From IMG/VR virus record IMGVR_UViG_3300025646_000185, positions 1 through 32,877 of that record: a stretch of 32,877 nt of DNA; one strand, 5' to 3'. Origin of the DNA: a virus. Shown here piece after piece: positions 14,081 through 20,946 of the stretch (its first letter is position 1; each line of letters starts with the position of its first letter). Both the position numbers and the translations under genes were made by a program. The notes below the pieces were generated by a model. The model searched no databases, had not been told where the DNA came from, and saw only the letters and a program-made list of their open reading frames with translations.

Positions 14081-15103
14081 ATGAACTTAGAAACTCTACA
14101 TAAATACCAATCAGATGGTTTATTGTATTCACAAACTCATCCAACCCTACCTTTAACTATTTGGAACTATACTGAAAAGGTTCAATATGAAGGTTTGTGG
14201 GATGAAGTTACTTTGTCTTGTAGAGGTTTAGTAACCGATGATAAAGGTAACATTGTGGCAAGACCATTCCGTAAATTCTTTAATATTGAAGAAGGTAAAC
14301 ATACACCAACTTCTGAGTTTGAGGTTTATGAAAAGATGGATGGTTCACTTATCATTCTATTTTGGTATGATGGTGTATGGGTTGTAGCAACAAGAGGTTC
14401 ATTCACATCAGACCAAGCAGTTGCTGCATCTAAAATCTTCTTTGATAAATTAGAGCATAACTTTTCAATTGGTATCACTTATCTTTTTGAATTTACTGCA
14501 GGTTGGAACAGAATTGTGGTAGATTATGGTGATGAAGATAACTTAACTCTGTTAGGTGCAATCCGAACTGATGATGGAACTGAAGCAATATACAAAACCT
14601 TGAAACTAATTGCACGTGGTGCTAATTGTGATGTAGTAAAAAGATATGATGGTATCTCAGATTACTCTACATTAAAAGGTATGGTTGAAGATAACCACGA
14701 GGGCTTTGTAGTTCGATTCTCAAATGGAGATAGAATGAAAGTGAAAGGTGAAGAGTATATCAGATTACATCGAGTAATGACTAACCTTTCTACTACTGCA
14801 GTATGGGAAGTATTGGCAAATGGTGGTTCAATGGATACTTTGTTGAAAGATGTTCCTGATGAGTTTTACGATAAAGTAAATGAAGTAGTTAAAGACTTAT
14901 CTATCAGATTTGAAAACATCAAAAAAGATTATATGTCTTACTTCCTTGATATTACTAACCGGGTAGTTTCAACTAACCGTAAAGGATTTGCGGAAGAAGC
15001 TAAAAGATATAATCATCCATCGCTACTTTTTGGTCTTTTGGATGGTAAAGATATCAATCAATCAATTTGGAAAATATTAAAGCCAGAATTCAGAAAACTT
15101 TAA
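14081..15103 (+). CDS. rnlA: T4 Rnl1-type RNA ligase
   Basis: A 340-residue nucleotidyltransferase close in size to T4 RNA ligase 1 (374). Motif I is EKMDGSLI with the AMP-accepting Lys85. Upstream are SCRGLV (46-51) and RKFFNIEEGK (64-73), the usual pre-motif block of Rnl1. Downstream are WVVATRGSF, then FEFTAGWNRIV, NHEGFVVRF (motif IV) and the lysines of KVKGEEY (motif V). The enzyme activates with ATP and joins 5'-phosphate to 3'-OH RNA ends; in T4 it repairs tRNA cut by host anticodon nucleases. It is the only gene between two promoter cassettes. A kinase (11262) and phosphatases (10488, 15366, 17232) lie nearby. Identification is strong. Confidence 0.9.
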   Translation: MNLETLHKYQSDGLLYSQTHPTLPLTIWNYTEKVQYEGLWDEVTLSCRGLVTDDKGNIVARPFRKFFNIEEGKHTPTSEFEVYEKMDGSLIILFWYDGVWVVATRGSFTSDQAVAASKIFFDKLEHNFSIGITYLFEFTAGWNRIVVDYGDEDNLTLLGAIRTDDGTEAIYKTLKLIARGANCDVVKRYDGISDYSTLKGMVEDNHEGFVVRFSNGDRMKVKGEEYIRLHRVMTNLSTTAVWEVLANGGSMDTLLKDVPDEFYDKVNEVVKDLSIRFENIKKDYMSYFLDITNRVVSTNRKGFAEEAKRYNHPSLLFGLLDGKDINQSIWKILKPEFRKL

Positions 15104-15110
15104 TTAAAAA

Positions 15111-15142
15111 TTTGGATATCTGAATTATTGTTCGTATATTTA
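15111..15142 (+). promoter_or_regulatory. Bacteroidota-type early promoter
   Basis: TTTG at 15111-15114, 20 nt, TATATTTA at 15135-15142, then AAAAGGTT and the ATG at 15164. It heads a seven-gene operon that ends at 17834. Confidence 0.8.
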
Positions 15143-15163
15143 TATTATTAAAAATAAAAGGTT

Positions 15164-15376
15164 ATGATTAAAGGTTTAATAGAAACTATAGCTACTCAAG
15201 TTTTGGCTAGTGAATTTAATGAAATGTTAATTGAAGATAACATATCTCATATTGTTATAAATTCTACTCCTAATTTATTAGATATAGGATATTATCAAGT
15301 TTTTTTACCAATATTAGGAATAACTGTTAATTATTACAATGGAACTTTTTCAAATTTAAAGTCAGATGAAGAATAG
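15164..15376 (+). CDS. Small unknown protein
   Basis: A 70-residue acidic protein, first of the operon from the promoter at 15111. Its end overlaps the next gene (15366) by 11 bases, which suggests coupling. The sequence alternates short beta and helix segments (NISHIVINSTPNLLDIGYYQ) with no recognised motif. Function unknown. Confidence 0.6.
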   Translation: MIKGLIETIATQVLASEFNEMLIEDNISHIVINSTPNLLDIGYYQVFLPILGITVNYYNGTFSNLKSDEE

Positions 15377-16049
15377 AATTACATTTATATCAGATACACA
15401 TACTAAACACGAACTATGTGAAGCAGATTTACCAGGTGGTGATATCTTAATCCATTCTGGTGATATTATGGGTAGTGGTTATCGGTGGACTGAGTTACAA
15501 GACTTTTTATATTGGTTTAATAGTTTAGATCAATACAAACACAAAATCTTTATTGCTGGTAATCATGATAGATTGTTTGAATCAAATTACAATGATGTTA
15601 CCCAAATGGTTAGAGAGTATCCAAATATTAATTACTTACAAGATTCATTTTGTAATATTGAAGGATTAAGAATTTGGGGTTCACCATGGCAGCCTGAATT
15701 TTTTGATTGGGCATTTAACTTACCACATAATGGTGAAGATTTAAGAGAGAAGTGGAGTTTGATTCCAAACCCAATTGATATCTTAGTGACTCACGGGCCT
15801 GCTTTCGGTCATTTAGACATATCAGGTTATGGTAATCAGAATGTAGGTTGTGAATTACTTAGAGAACGAATTAATGTAGTAAAACCATTAATACATTGTT
15901 TTGGACATGTTCATGGAAGTGCAGGTTATAAGTTTGATGGAACAACTCATTATTTTAATGCTTCAGTATTAGATGAAAGATATGAGTATAGAAATAAACC
16001 AATGACAATTGATTTAGATTTAGAAACAAGAGAAATAGAATTTGTATGA
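15366..16049 (+). CDS. Calcineurin-like metallophosphoesterase (MPPED-like)
   Basis: A 227-residue protein with ISDTHTKH (8-15), LIHSGDIMGSG, IAGNHDRLFE, LVTHGPAFGHLD and CFGHVHGSAGY, the full metal-ligand set of the metallophosphoesterase fold. The layout (early SDTH, HGPxxGHLD, GHVHxxxGY) matches the MPPED1/239AB-type subfamily, whose members hydrolyse phosphodiesters such as 2',3'-cyclic nucleotides in vitro. It is unlike the 10488 enzyme in sequence, so the phage carries two distinct ones. The start overlaps 15164 by 11 bases, and the stop overlaps the next ATG (ATGA). A role in RNA-end processing is inferred. Confidence 0.85.
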   Translation: MKNRITFISDTHTKHELCEADLPGGDILIHSGDIMGSGYRWTELQDFLYWFNSLDQYKHKIFIAGNHDRLFESNYNDVTQMVREYPNINYLQDSFCNIEGLRIWGSPWQPEFFDWAFNLPHNGEDLREKWSLIPNPIDILVTHGPAFGHLDISGYGNQNVGCELLRERINVVKPLIHCFGHVHGSAGYKFDGTTHYFNASVLDERYEYRNKPMTIDLDLETREIEFV

Positions 16050-16477
16050 AAGAATATCTAGTTAAAGTTTACGAAGACAGGACAGAGTGGTACCTAAACG
16101 GCAAACTTCACAGAGAAGATGGTCCTGCCATTGAATGGGCTGATGGTGATAAATCATGGTACTTAAATGGTAAACTTCATCGAGAAGATGGACCAGCTCG
16201 TGAATGGGCTAGTAGTGGTAAATCATGGTGGTTAAACGATAAACGCCACAGAGAAGATGGTCCTGCCATTGAATGGGCTGATGGTAGTAAATCATGGTTC
16301 TTAAACGGTAACCGTCATAGAGAAGACGGCCCTGCAATTGAATGGGCTGATGGTAGTAAAGAATGGTGGATTGAAGGCAAGCGATTAACCGAAACTGAGT
16401 TCAATCAAAGAACAAAATCATGCTCAGGTAAGATAGTAGAAATAGATGGTAAAAAGTACAAATTAACTGAGTTATGA
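16046..16477 (+). CDS. YwqK-like repeat protein (four 23-residue repeats)
   Basis: A 143-residue protein. After MKEYLVKVYEDRTE come four repeats of 23 residues of the form WYLNGKLHREDGPAxEWADG, then a cap WWIEGKRLTETEFNQ and a conserved tail ending KIVEIDGKKYKLTEL. The repeats resemble the MORN-like YwqK family, sometimes annotated as an antitoxin component, but there is no toxin partner here. Two near copies follow at 17888 and 18247, with the first 75 bases of this gene almost identical to 18247. Strong DNA similarity between repeats would allow copy-number change by recombination. Function unknown; a binding surface is the usual expectation for such repeats. Confidence 0.75.
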   Translation: MKEYLVKVYEDRTEWYLNGKLHREDGPAIEWADGDKSWYLNGKLHREDGPAREWASSGKSWWLNDKRHREDGPAIEWADGSKSWFLNGNRHREDGPAIEWADGSKEWWIEGKRLTETEFNQRTKSCSGKIVEIDGKKYKLTEL

Positions 16478-16587
16478 GTGGATTAGAATTATATATAGCA
16501 TTACTACCAATAATAGTTGGTATAATCGGTATTGCATTTGAATTACAAAAGATTCGTAAACTATTAGAAAGGAATGAGAAACTTTAA
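16474..16587 (+). CDS. Short single-helix membrane peptide
   Basis: A 37-residue peptide, ATG overlapping the previous TGA (ATGA). One hydrophobic helix (about residues 4-22, LYIALLPIIVGIIGIAFEL) is followed by a basic amphipathic tail QKIRKLLERNEKL. The gene overlaps the next one (16574) by 14 bases. The tight couplings on both sides support a real gene. It could sit in the inner membrane with its tail inside; no function is recognised. Confidence 0.5.
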   Translation: MSGLELYIALLPIIVGIIGIAFELQKIRKLLERNEKL

Positions 16588-17053
16588 TTACATAAAAGTA
16601 TTTAATTCACCTTTTAAAAGACCGAAACTGAAATGGTATTTTGGTAAGATTGCAATTGGGACACCTTACTTCTTTCCAAGAAGGTGGATTAATAATCCTG
16701 ATAAACCAGGTTACCAAAAAGCAGTTCCAAAAAAGATTGGATTTGATTTTGTTGGATTAGGATACAAAACTAAATGGGATGAACATGATTATAGATTTGA
16801 ATATGGTCCGCTTATTTCATTTGTATTCTTTAAATGGCAGATTGCTCTAATGTTAGATGTTCCATATCCAGAACATTATTGGGTTTGTTGGTTGACTTAC
16901 GAAAATGATACAGATAAAGATTTGTTATCTACAGAAGCACGAATTAAAATAGCAAAAGAAATTAATCCTGAAGTTTGGTTATCGAGTCAAGGAATTGGTA
17001 AACAAGAAACAATTTGTTATTGGGATAAAGTTTTAAAAGATAAGTGGTTATGA
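16574..17053 (+). CDS. Conserved phage hypothetical protein, aromatic-rich
   Basis: A 159-residue basic and aromatic-rich protein with KLKWYFGKIAIGTPYFFPRR, then FDFVGLGYKTKWDEHDYRFE and HYWVCWLTYENDT. I recall similar hypothetical proteins (GxPYFxPRR, GLGYKxKWD) in phages of Bacteroidota and other hosts, without a known role. The ATG overlaps the membrane peptide gene, and the stop overlaps the ATG of 17050 (ATGA). The last third is helical. No catalytic motif is evident. Confidence 0.65.
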   Translation: MRNFNYIKVFNSPFKRPKLKWYFGKIAIGTPYFFPRRWINNPDKPGYQKAVPKKIGFDFVGLGYKTKWDEHDYRFEYGPLISFVFFKWQIALMLDVPYPEHYWVCWLTYENDTDKDLLSTEARIKIAKEINPEVWLSSQGIGKQETICYWDKVLKDKWL

Positions 17054-17235
17054 AACGAGAAATAATTGATAAACTAAAAGACTTCATTGATGCATTTGAA
17101 ACTGAGTATGGTGATGTTGAAGGATTTGAAATCAGTTTGGAACATCCTATTGTGGGTGGTGAACGACAGAGTTTTGCAGACATCAAAGAGTTTGTAGTAA
17201 AAAGAATTGTAAGAGAAGAAATTGAATTAAAATGA
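17050..17235 (+). CDS. Small acidic unknown protein
   Basis: A 61-residue protein. The frame is open from a GTG at 17044, but the ATG at 17050 that overlaps the preceding TGA is the likely start, in line with the ATGA pattern of the operon. It is helical and charged, with KLKDFIDAFETEYGDVEGFE followed by IVGGERQSFADIKEFVVKRI. The stop overlaps the HAD gene's ATG. It may be a partner of that phosphatase; no family is recognised. Confidence 0.6.
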   Translation: MKREIIDKLKDFIDAFETEYGDVEGFEISLEHPIVGGERQSFADIKEFVVKRIVREEIELK

Positions 17236-17834
17236 AAGTAATATTTTTAGATAATGATGGAGTAATCTGCCTTTCTAACAATTGGGGTAGTAGATTCAAA
17301 AAGCAGAGGGCATTCTTTACTAAAGATAATCCACGTAAAGGTCTTGCAAAGAATGGCCCTGTTGAGGTTCGTTTTGATAACTTTGATAAGAAAGCAATTG
17401 AAGTTCTTAATTCAATCTTAGAAGAGACTGGAGCAGAGATAGTAGTATCATCAGATTGGCGACTTCATGCAAATCTCGAAGAGCTAGGTGATTACTACCA
17501 AGCTCAAGGTATCATCAAACGTCCAATTGGAGTTACTGAAAGATTTAAGGATATCTTCCCAAAAGAATGGTCTGTGTTAAGATTCAGAGCTGATTTGGAA
17601 TTAGAACGAAGTATGGAAATTCAACATTGGGTAGATGCACATACAGAAATTACACAATGGGTTGCAATTGATGATTTAGATATGAGTGTTAAGTTCTTAG
17701 GAGCTCATTTTGCTGCAAAAGATGCATCTGATAAAAAGCCAGGTTTAAAAAACTTTGTTCATACACCTCGTATTAGAGAAGGTATCAAACAAACAGGAGT
17801 TAAAGAAAAAATAATTAACTTTTTAATAAAATAA
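17232..17834 (+). CDS. HAD phosphatase of RNA-repair (Swiss-army-knife-like) type
   Basis: A 200-residue HAD-superfamily enzyme: motif I FLDNDGVI with Asp7 and Asp9, motif II VVSSDWR (71-77), a candidate motif III Lys96 or nearby, and motif IV AIDDLDM with Asp147, Asp148 and Asp150. The SSDWR motif and overall layout resemble the HAD domain found in Swiss-army-knife RNA repair proteins. Such enzymes remove phosphate from RNA 3' ends or other phosphomonoesters. In T4 this activity is fused to the kinase in Pnk; here it is separate from the kinase at 11262. It ends the operon from 15111. The fold is certain; the RNA substrate is inferred. Confidence 0.8.
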   Translation: MKVIFLDNDGVICLSNNWGSRFKKQRAFFTKDNPRKGLAKNGPVEVRFDNFDKKAIEVLNSILEETGAEIVVSSDWRLHANLEELGDYYQAQGIIKRPIGVTERFKDIFPKEWSVLRFRADLELERSMEIQHWVDAHTEITQWVAIDDLDMSVKFLGAHFAAKDASDKKPGLKNFVHTPRIREGIKQTGVKEKIINFLIK

Positions 17835-17835
17835 A

Positions 17836-17867
17836 TTTGGTTCCCTGAAAAATTATTCGTATATTTA
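17836..17867 (+). promoter_or_regulatory. Bacteroidota-type early promoter
   Basis: TTTG at 17836-17839, 20 nt, TATATTTA at 17860-17867, immediately after the HAD gene. The leader ends TAAAGTT before the ATG at 17888. Confidence 0.8.
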
Positions 17868-17887
17868 CAATGTTAAAAAATAAAGTT

Positions 17888-18250
17888 ATGAAAGAATATC
17901 ATGTAAAAGTTTACGAAGACAGGACAGAATGGTTCTTAAACGGTAAACGCCACAGAGAAGATGGTCCAGCTCGTGAATGGGCTGATGGTGATAAATCATG
18001 GTATCTTAATGGTCAACTTCACCGAGAAGATGGACCTGCCTATGAAGGGGCTAGTGGTACTAAATCATGGTTTATTAATGGTCAACGCCACCGAGAAGGA
18101 GGCCCTGCCATTGAATGGGTTGATGGTAGTAAAGAATGGTGGATTGAAGGCAAGCGATTAACCGAAGAAGAATTCAACCAGAGAACAAAATCTTGTAACG
18201 GAAAGATAGTAGAAATAGATGGTAAGAAATACAAATTAACAGAGGTATGA
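17888..18250 (+). CDS. YwqK-like repeat protein (three 23-residue repeats)
   Basis: A 120-residue paralogue of 16046 with three repeats (WFLNGKRHREDGPAREWADG, then a variant ending YEGASG, then one with HREGGPAIEWVDG), the cap WWIEGKRL and the common tail. The ATG at 17870 is only three bases after the -7 box, so the ATG at 17888, which gives the same MKEY start as the paralogues, is chosen. The first 25 codons are close to those of 16046 and 18247. The stop overlaps the ATG of 18247. Confidence 0.75.
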   Translation: MKEYHVKVYEDRTEWFLNGKRHREDGPAREWADGDKSWYLNGQLHREDGPAYEGASGTKSWFINGQRHREGGPAIEWVDGSKEWWIEGKRLTEEEFNQRTKSCNGKIVEIDGKKYKLTEV

Positions 18251-18678
18251 AAGAATATCTAGTTAAAGTTTACGAAGACAGGACAGAGTGGTACCTAAAC
18301 GGTAAACTTCACAGAGAAGATGGTCCGGCTCGTGAACGGGCTGAGGGTACTAAAGCGTGGTACCTAAATGGCAAACTTCACAGAGAAGATGGTCCAGCTC
18401 GTGAATGGGCTGATGGTACTAAAGAATGGTGGTTAAACGGTGAACTTCATAGAGAAGATGGTCCTGCCATTGAATCAGCTAATGGTAGTAAATCATGGTG
18501 GTTAAACGGTAAACTTCACAGAGAAGACGGCCCAGCTCGTGAATGGGCTGATGGTTATAAATTATGGTTTCTAAACGGTAAAGAATTAACCGAAGCTGAG
18601 TTTAATCAAAGAATAAAATCTTGTAACGGAAAGATAGTTGAGATTGATGGTAAAAAATACAAATTAACAGAAATATGA
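18247..18678 (+). CDS. YwqK-like repeat protein (four 23-residue repeats)
   Basis: A 143-residue third paralogue with four repeats. They carry more substitutions in the EWADG part (ERAEG, EWADG, ESANG, EWADG), and the end is WFLNGKELTEAEFNQR. The N-terminal 75 bases match 16046 almost exactly, so the two genes share a recent origin or gene conversion. The LHREDGPA core is strongly conserved, whereas the residues after it vary between repeats, as expected if these vary the binding surface. The stop overlaps the lipoprotein gene's ATG. Confidence 0.75.
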   Translation: MKEYLVKVYEDRTEWYLNGKLHREDGPARERAEGTKAWYLNGKLHREDGPAREWADGTKEWWLNGELHREDGPAIESANGSKSWWLNGKLHREDGPAREWADGYKLWFLNGKELTEAEFNQRIKSCNGKIVEIDGKKYKLTEI

Positions 18679-18935
18679 AACAAACACTTATAGCAGTAAC
18701 AGTTGCTTTATCACTTGCATCATGCACCGAAAATGCTCGTGTAAAACGATTTGGCGGAAATGGTGATATTGAATTAGAACCAGGTCAAAAATTAGATATG
18801 GTAACTTGGAAAGGTAATGCTTTATGGATTCTAACATCTAATAGACCAGATTCAGTTAAACCACAAACTTATCAATTCTCTGAGAAATCATCTTGGGGTG
18901 TTATTGAAGGTAATTATACAATCATAGAAAAATAA
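18675..18935 (+). CDS. Small lipoprotein
   Basis: An 86-residue protein with a lipoprotein signal: MKQTLIAVTVALSLASC, lipobox LASC with Cys17, so it would be lipidated after cleavage. The mature part has GGNGDIELEPGQKLDMVTWK then NALWILT and a Ser-rich centre. I recall a similar short lipoprotein in other Bacteroidota phages, with unknown role. It is coupled to the YwqK-like gene by ATGA. Once attached to the host membrane it might exclude superinfecting phage or block a receptor, but that is inference. Confidence 0.7.
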   Translation: MKQTLIAVTVALSLASCTENARVKRFGGNGDIELEPGQKLDMVTWKGNALWILTSNRPDSVKPQTYQFSEKSSWGVIEGNYTIIEK

Positions 18936-18971
18936 ACAAAATCAATAAAAACCAATTTAAAAAAGGAAAAC

Positions 18972-19256
18972 ATGAGAGAAAATGAAGTATTACAACCTGC
19001 AATTGAAGTAGCAGAACAACCAATGGACGAAGCAATGACAGAATCAGCATCAAAAAATTATCGCCGAAGTGATAGAGAAGTGTTAAGAGACTACGAAATC
19101 GGTATTAAATTTTTATCAGGTAGAGGATGTATCATTAATGTAGGATGTAAACAAATTGCATTTGAAGATAATCAAAAGGCAATGGAAGCATTAAATGCTT
19201 ATGTATCAAATCCATTTGAAGAATCAGAAAAGTGGAATCAAATTTTTAATCAATAA
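18972..19256 (+). CDS. Small unknown protein upstream of SPFH gene
   Basis: A 94-residue acidic protein preceded by AAAAAAGGAAAA, a better ribosome-binding-like stretch than the AAAAAGGTT leaders. It has a disordered acidic N-terminus (EVAEQPMDEAMTESASKNYR) and a compact C-terminal half with IGIKFLSGRGCIINVGCKQI, FEDNQKAMEALNAYVSNPFE and an end WNQIFNQ. No family is recognised. It lies 21 bases before the SPFH gene with no promoter in between, so they may be co-transcribed. Confidence 0.6.
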   Translation: MRENEVLQPAIEVAEQPMDEAMTESASKNYRRSDREVLRDYEIGIKFLSGRGCIINVGCKQIAFEDNQKAMEALNAYVSNPFEESEKWNQIFNQ

Positions 19257-19277
19257 TCAATTTAAATTTTATAAGTT

Positions 19278-20702
19278 ATGTTAACATTTATCGGACTATT
19301 AGTAATCACCTTAGGTATTACAGCATTAATTTGGAATAACATCAAACGACAAAAAGATGCTGAAGATATTAAAAACCAAGAGTATAATGAGAGTAGAAGA
19401 GATTCTTATTACCACAAACGCATAGTAAATATGCCAGCCTTCCCAATTGGTATGAAACCATTATATCTATTCATTATAGGTATTGCTATCATTGGATTAA
19501 ACGGTTTATTCTTTTGGGCAAATGCAGGAACAGCATACGCAGTTCAGTATCCTTGGGGTGGAGATAAAATGATTAAAACTCAAGGTTTGAAATTTATGGG
19601 ATGGGGTAGAGTTATTCCTCTATCATATGAAATTTCAATTAAGGATATTATACCACAGGTAGATTCAGATGGTGATGAAAAACGTATACCAGAATCAGAA
19701 GATGGTATCTATAATCGTAGGTCATCATTGTGGGAGTTCTCAGATGCAATTAAAGCAAAAATTGCAACAGCAGTTGTAGTTGGTATTAATGTGGATGATG
19801 AAGAAGTATTCCTTAATATGGCAGACCGTAACCGAAGTGAATCTAAATTAATTCAAGGTAGGGTAATTCCAAATATTGATGCGGCTTTAAAGAATACTTG
19901 TAAGTTAATGGATGCACAAGAATATATCTCAGGTAAAGCATCTGATTTTGATAGATACTTTAGAGACCAATTAGAAAATGGTATGTATTTAGTTGAAGAA
20001 TATACAGCAGAATCCTCAGACCCAGAAGTGATTGGTGATACTACAACTATTAGAACCATTAAAGCATCTAATACCAATAAACAAACCAAATATAGAATCA
20101 AACGAGATGAACAAGGTAATATTATGCGAGATAATAAATCTAATACCTTAAAACAATATGGTATTGTTATTTATCAGGCACAGGTTACAGGTATTGATTG
20201 GGAAGATTCATTTGATGAAAGATTACAATTACAAAAAGAGCAGGTTGCTCAAACTCAATTAGAAAAGCAAGAAGCTGAAAAAGAATTCTATAGAGCAAAG
20301 AAAGAGATTGCTAAAGGTGAATCTGAAAAGGCAGCTGAAAGAGCTAAGTTGGAAAAGGAACAAATCAAATTGACTATTGCAGCTGAAACGGAAGCTAAGG
20401 TTGCTGAACAGAATCTAATTGCAGAACGTAAAAAGTTAGAAGTAGCTAAATTGGCAGCACAATCTAAGAAAGTGGCAGCAGATGCTCAATACTATGAAAA
20501 CTCTAAGTTGGTTAGTGCGGGTTTAACTCCACAAGAAAAAGCTCAATTAGAATTGGATAAAGCAATTGGTGTAGCAGCAGAGTTTGCTAAAATGTCAACA
20601 CCACAAGTTATCATTAATAATGATGGTAATGGTAAAGGTGGTGATTTAACCAATGCACTTATACAAGCTGAAATGGCTAAACGGTTAATTAATAAACAAT
20701 AA
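19278..20702 (+). CDS. SPFH/band-7 (prohibitin-like) membrane protein
   Basis: A 474-residue protein. Two N-terminal membrane helices (about 1-18 and 57-78) are followed by a domain typical of band-7 proteins (about 85-310), then a long Glu/Lys/Ala-rich coiled coil (about 315-420, QLQKEQVAQTQLEKQEAEKE and similar), and an end GGDLTNALIQAEMAKRLINK. This layout (anchor, SPFH domain, AE-repeat coil, variable end) is that of prohibitins and flotillins, which form rings and interact with membrane proteases such as FtsH. Phage-encoded versions occur in several large phages; their role is not established. It is the largest gene of the accessory region. Confidence 0.8.
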   Translation: MLTFIGLLVITLGITALIWNNIKRQKDAEDIKNQEYNESRRDSYYHKRIVNMPAFPIGMKPLYLFIIGIAIIGLNGLFFWANAGTAYAVQYPWGGDKMIKTQGLKFMGWGRVIPLSYEISIKDIIPQVDSDGDEKRIPESEDGIYNRRSSLWEFSDAIKAKIATAVVVGINVDDEEVFLNMADRNRSESKLIQGRVIPNIDAALKNTCKLMDAQEYISGKASDFDRYFRDQLENGMYLVEEYTAESSDPEVIGDTTTIRTIKASNTNKQTKYRIKRDEQGNIMRDNKSNTLKQYGIVIYQAQVTGIDWEDSFDERLQLQKEQVAQTQLEKQEAEKEFYRAKKEIAKGESEKAAERAKLEKEQIKLTIAAETEAKVAEQNLIAERKKLEVAKLAAQSKKVAADAQYYENSKLVSAGLTPQEKAQLELDKAIGVAAEFAKMSTPQVIINNDGNGKGGDLTNALIQAEMAKRLINKQ

Positions 20703-20728
20703 AAACTCTGTGTTTGTAACTATATGGG

Positions 20729-20756
20729 GGAGATTTGGCTATGTCAAATCTCCTTT
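20729..20756 (+). terminator. Rho-independent terminator fused to a promoter
   Basis: A 9-bp stem GGAGATTTG / CAAATCTCC (20729-20737 with 20745-20753), loop GCTATGT identical to that at 8969-8975, then a short T run. It closes the SPFH gene. The TTTG at the top of the left arm is the -33 box of the next promoter. Confidence 0.85.
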
Positions 20757-20765
20757 GTATATTTA
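20734..20765 (+). promoter_or_regulatory. Bacteroidota-type promoter inside the terminator
   Basis: TTTG at 20734-20737, 20 nt, TATATTTA at 20758-20765. The first ATG lies only five bases beyond the -7 box, so the transcript could be leaderless or begin at the start codon. Confidence 0.75.
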
Positions 20766-20769
20766 TAAA

Positions 20770-20907
20770 ATGATGAAAAAGTTAAAAGAAATAGAATTAA
20801 CACAACACGAATGGTTTGATGCTCTTAAAGTGCCAACTCCTCATCGAAATAAGAAAAAATATTTTCGAAAAGAAAAGCATAAAAAGGTTTGGAGTAGCGA
20901 GGGATAA
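20770..20907 (+). CDS. Small basic protein, possibly leaderless
   Basis: A 45-residue, strongly basic protein (MMKKLKEIELTQHEWFDALK then VPTPHRNKKKYFRKEKHKK). The frame is open upstream, but the terminator and promoter cross that part, so the start is the ATG at 20770 or 20773. With the -7 box ending at 20765 the expected transcription start falls at about the ATG, which implies a leaderless mRNA. Basicity suggests nucleic-acid binding. The TTTG of the next promoter (20888) lies inside its end. Confidence 0.55.
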   Translation: MMKKLKEIELTQHEWFDALKVPTPHRNKKKYFRKEKHKKVWSSEG

Positions 20908-20919
20908 TTCGTATATTTA
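20888..20919 (+). promoter_or_regulatory. Bacteroidota-type early promoter
   Basis: TTTG at 20888-20891 within the end of the previous gene, 20 nt, TATATTTA at 20912-20919, then a leader ending AAAGGTT before the ATG at 20947. Confidence 0.75.
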
Positions 20920-20946
20920 TGTATTAAAGAAATAAAAATAAAGGTT

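Noticed and set aside
16046-18678. YwqK-like genes as an antitoxin of a toxin-antitoxin system
   Set aside because: No toxin-like partner is adjacent; the name comes only from resemblance of the repeats, and their neighbours are phosphoesterases and a lipoprotein.
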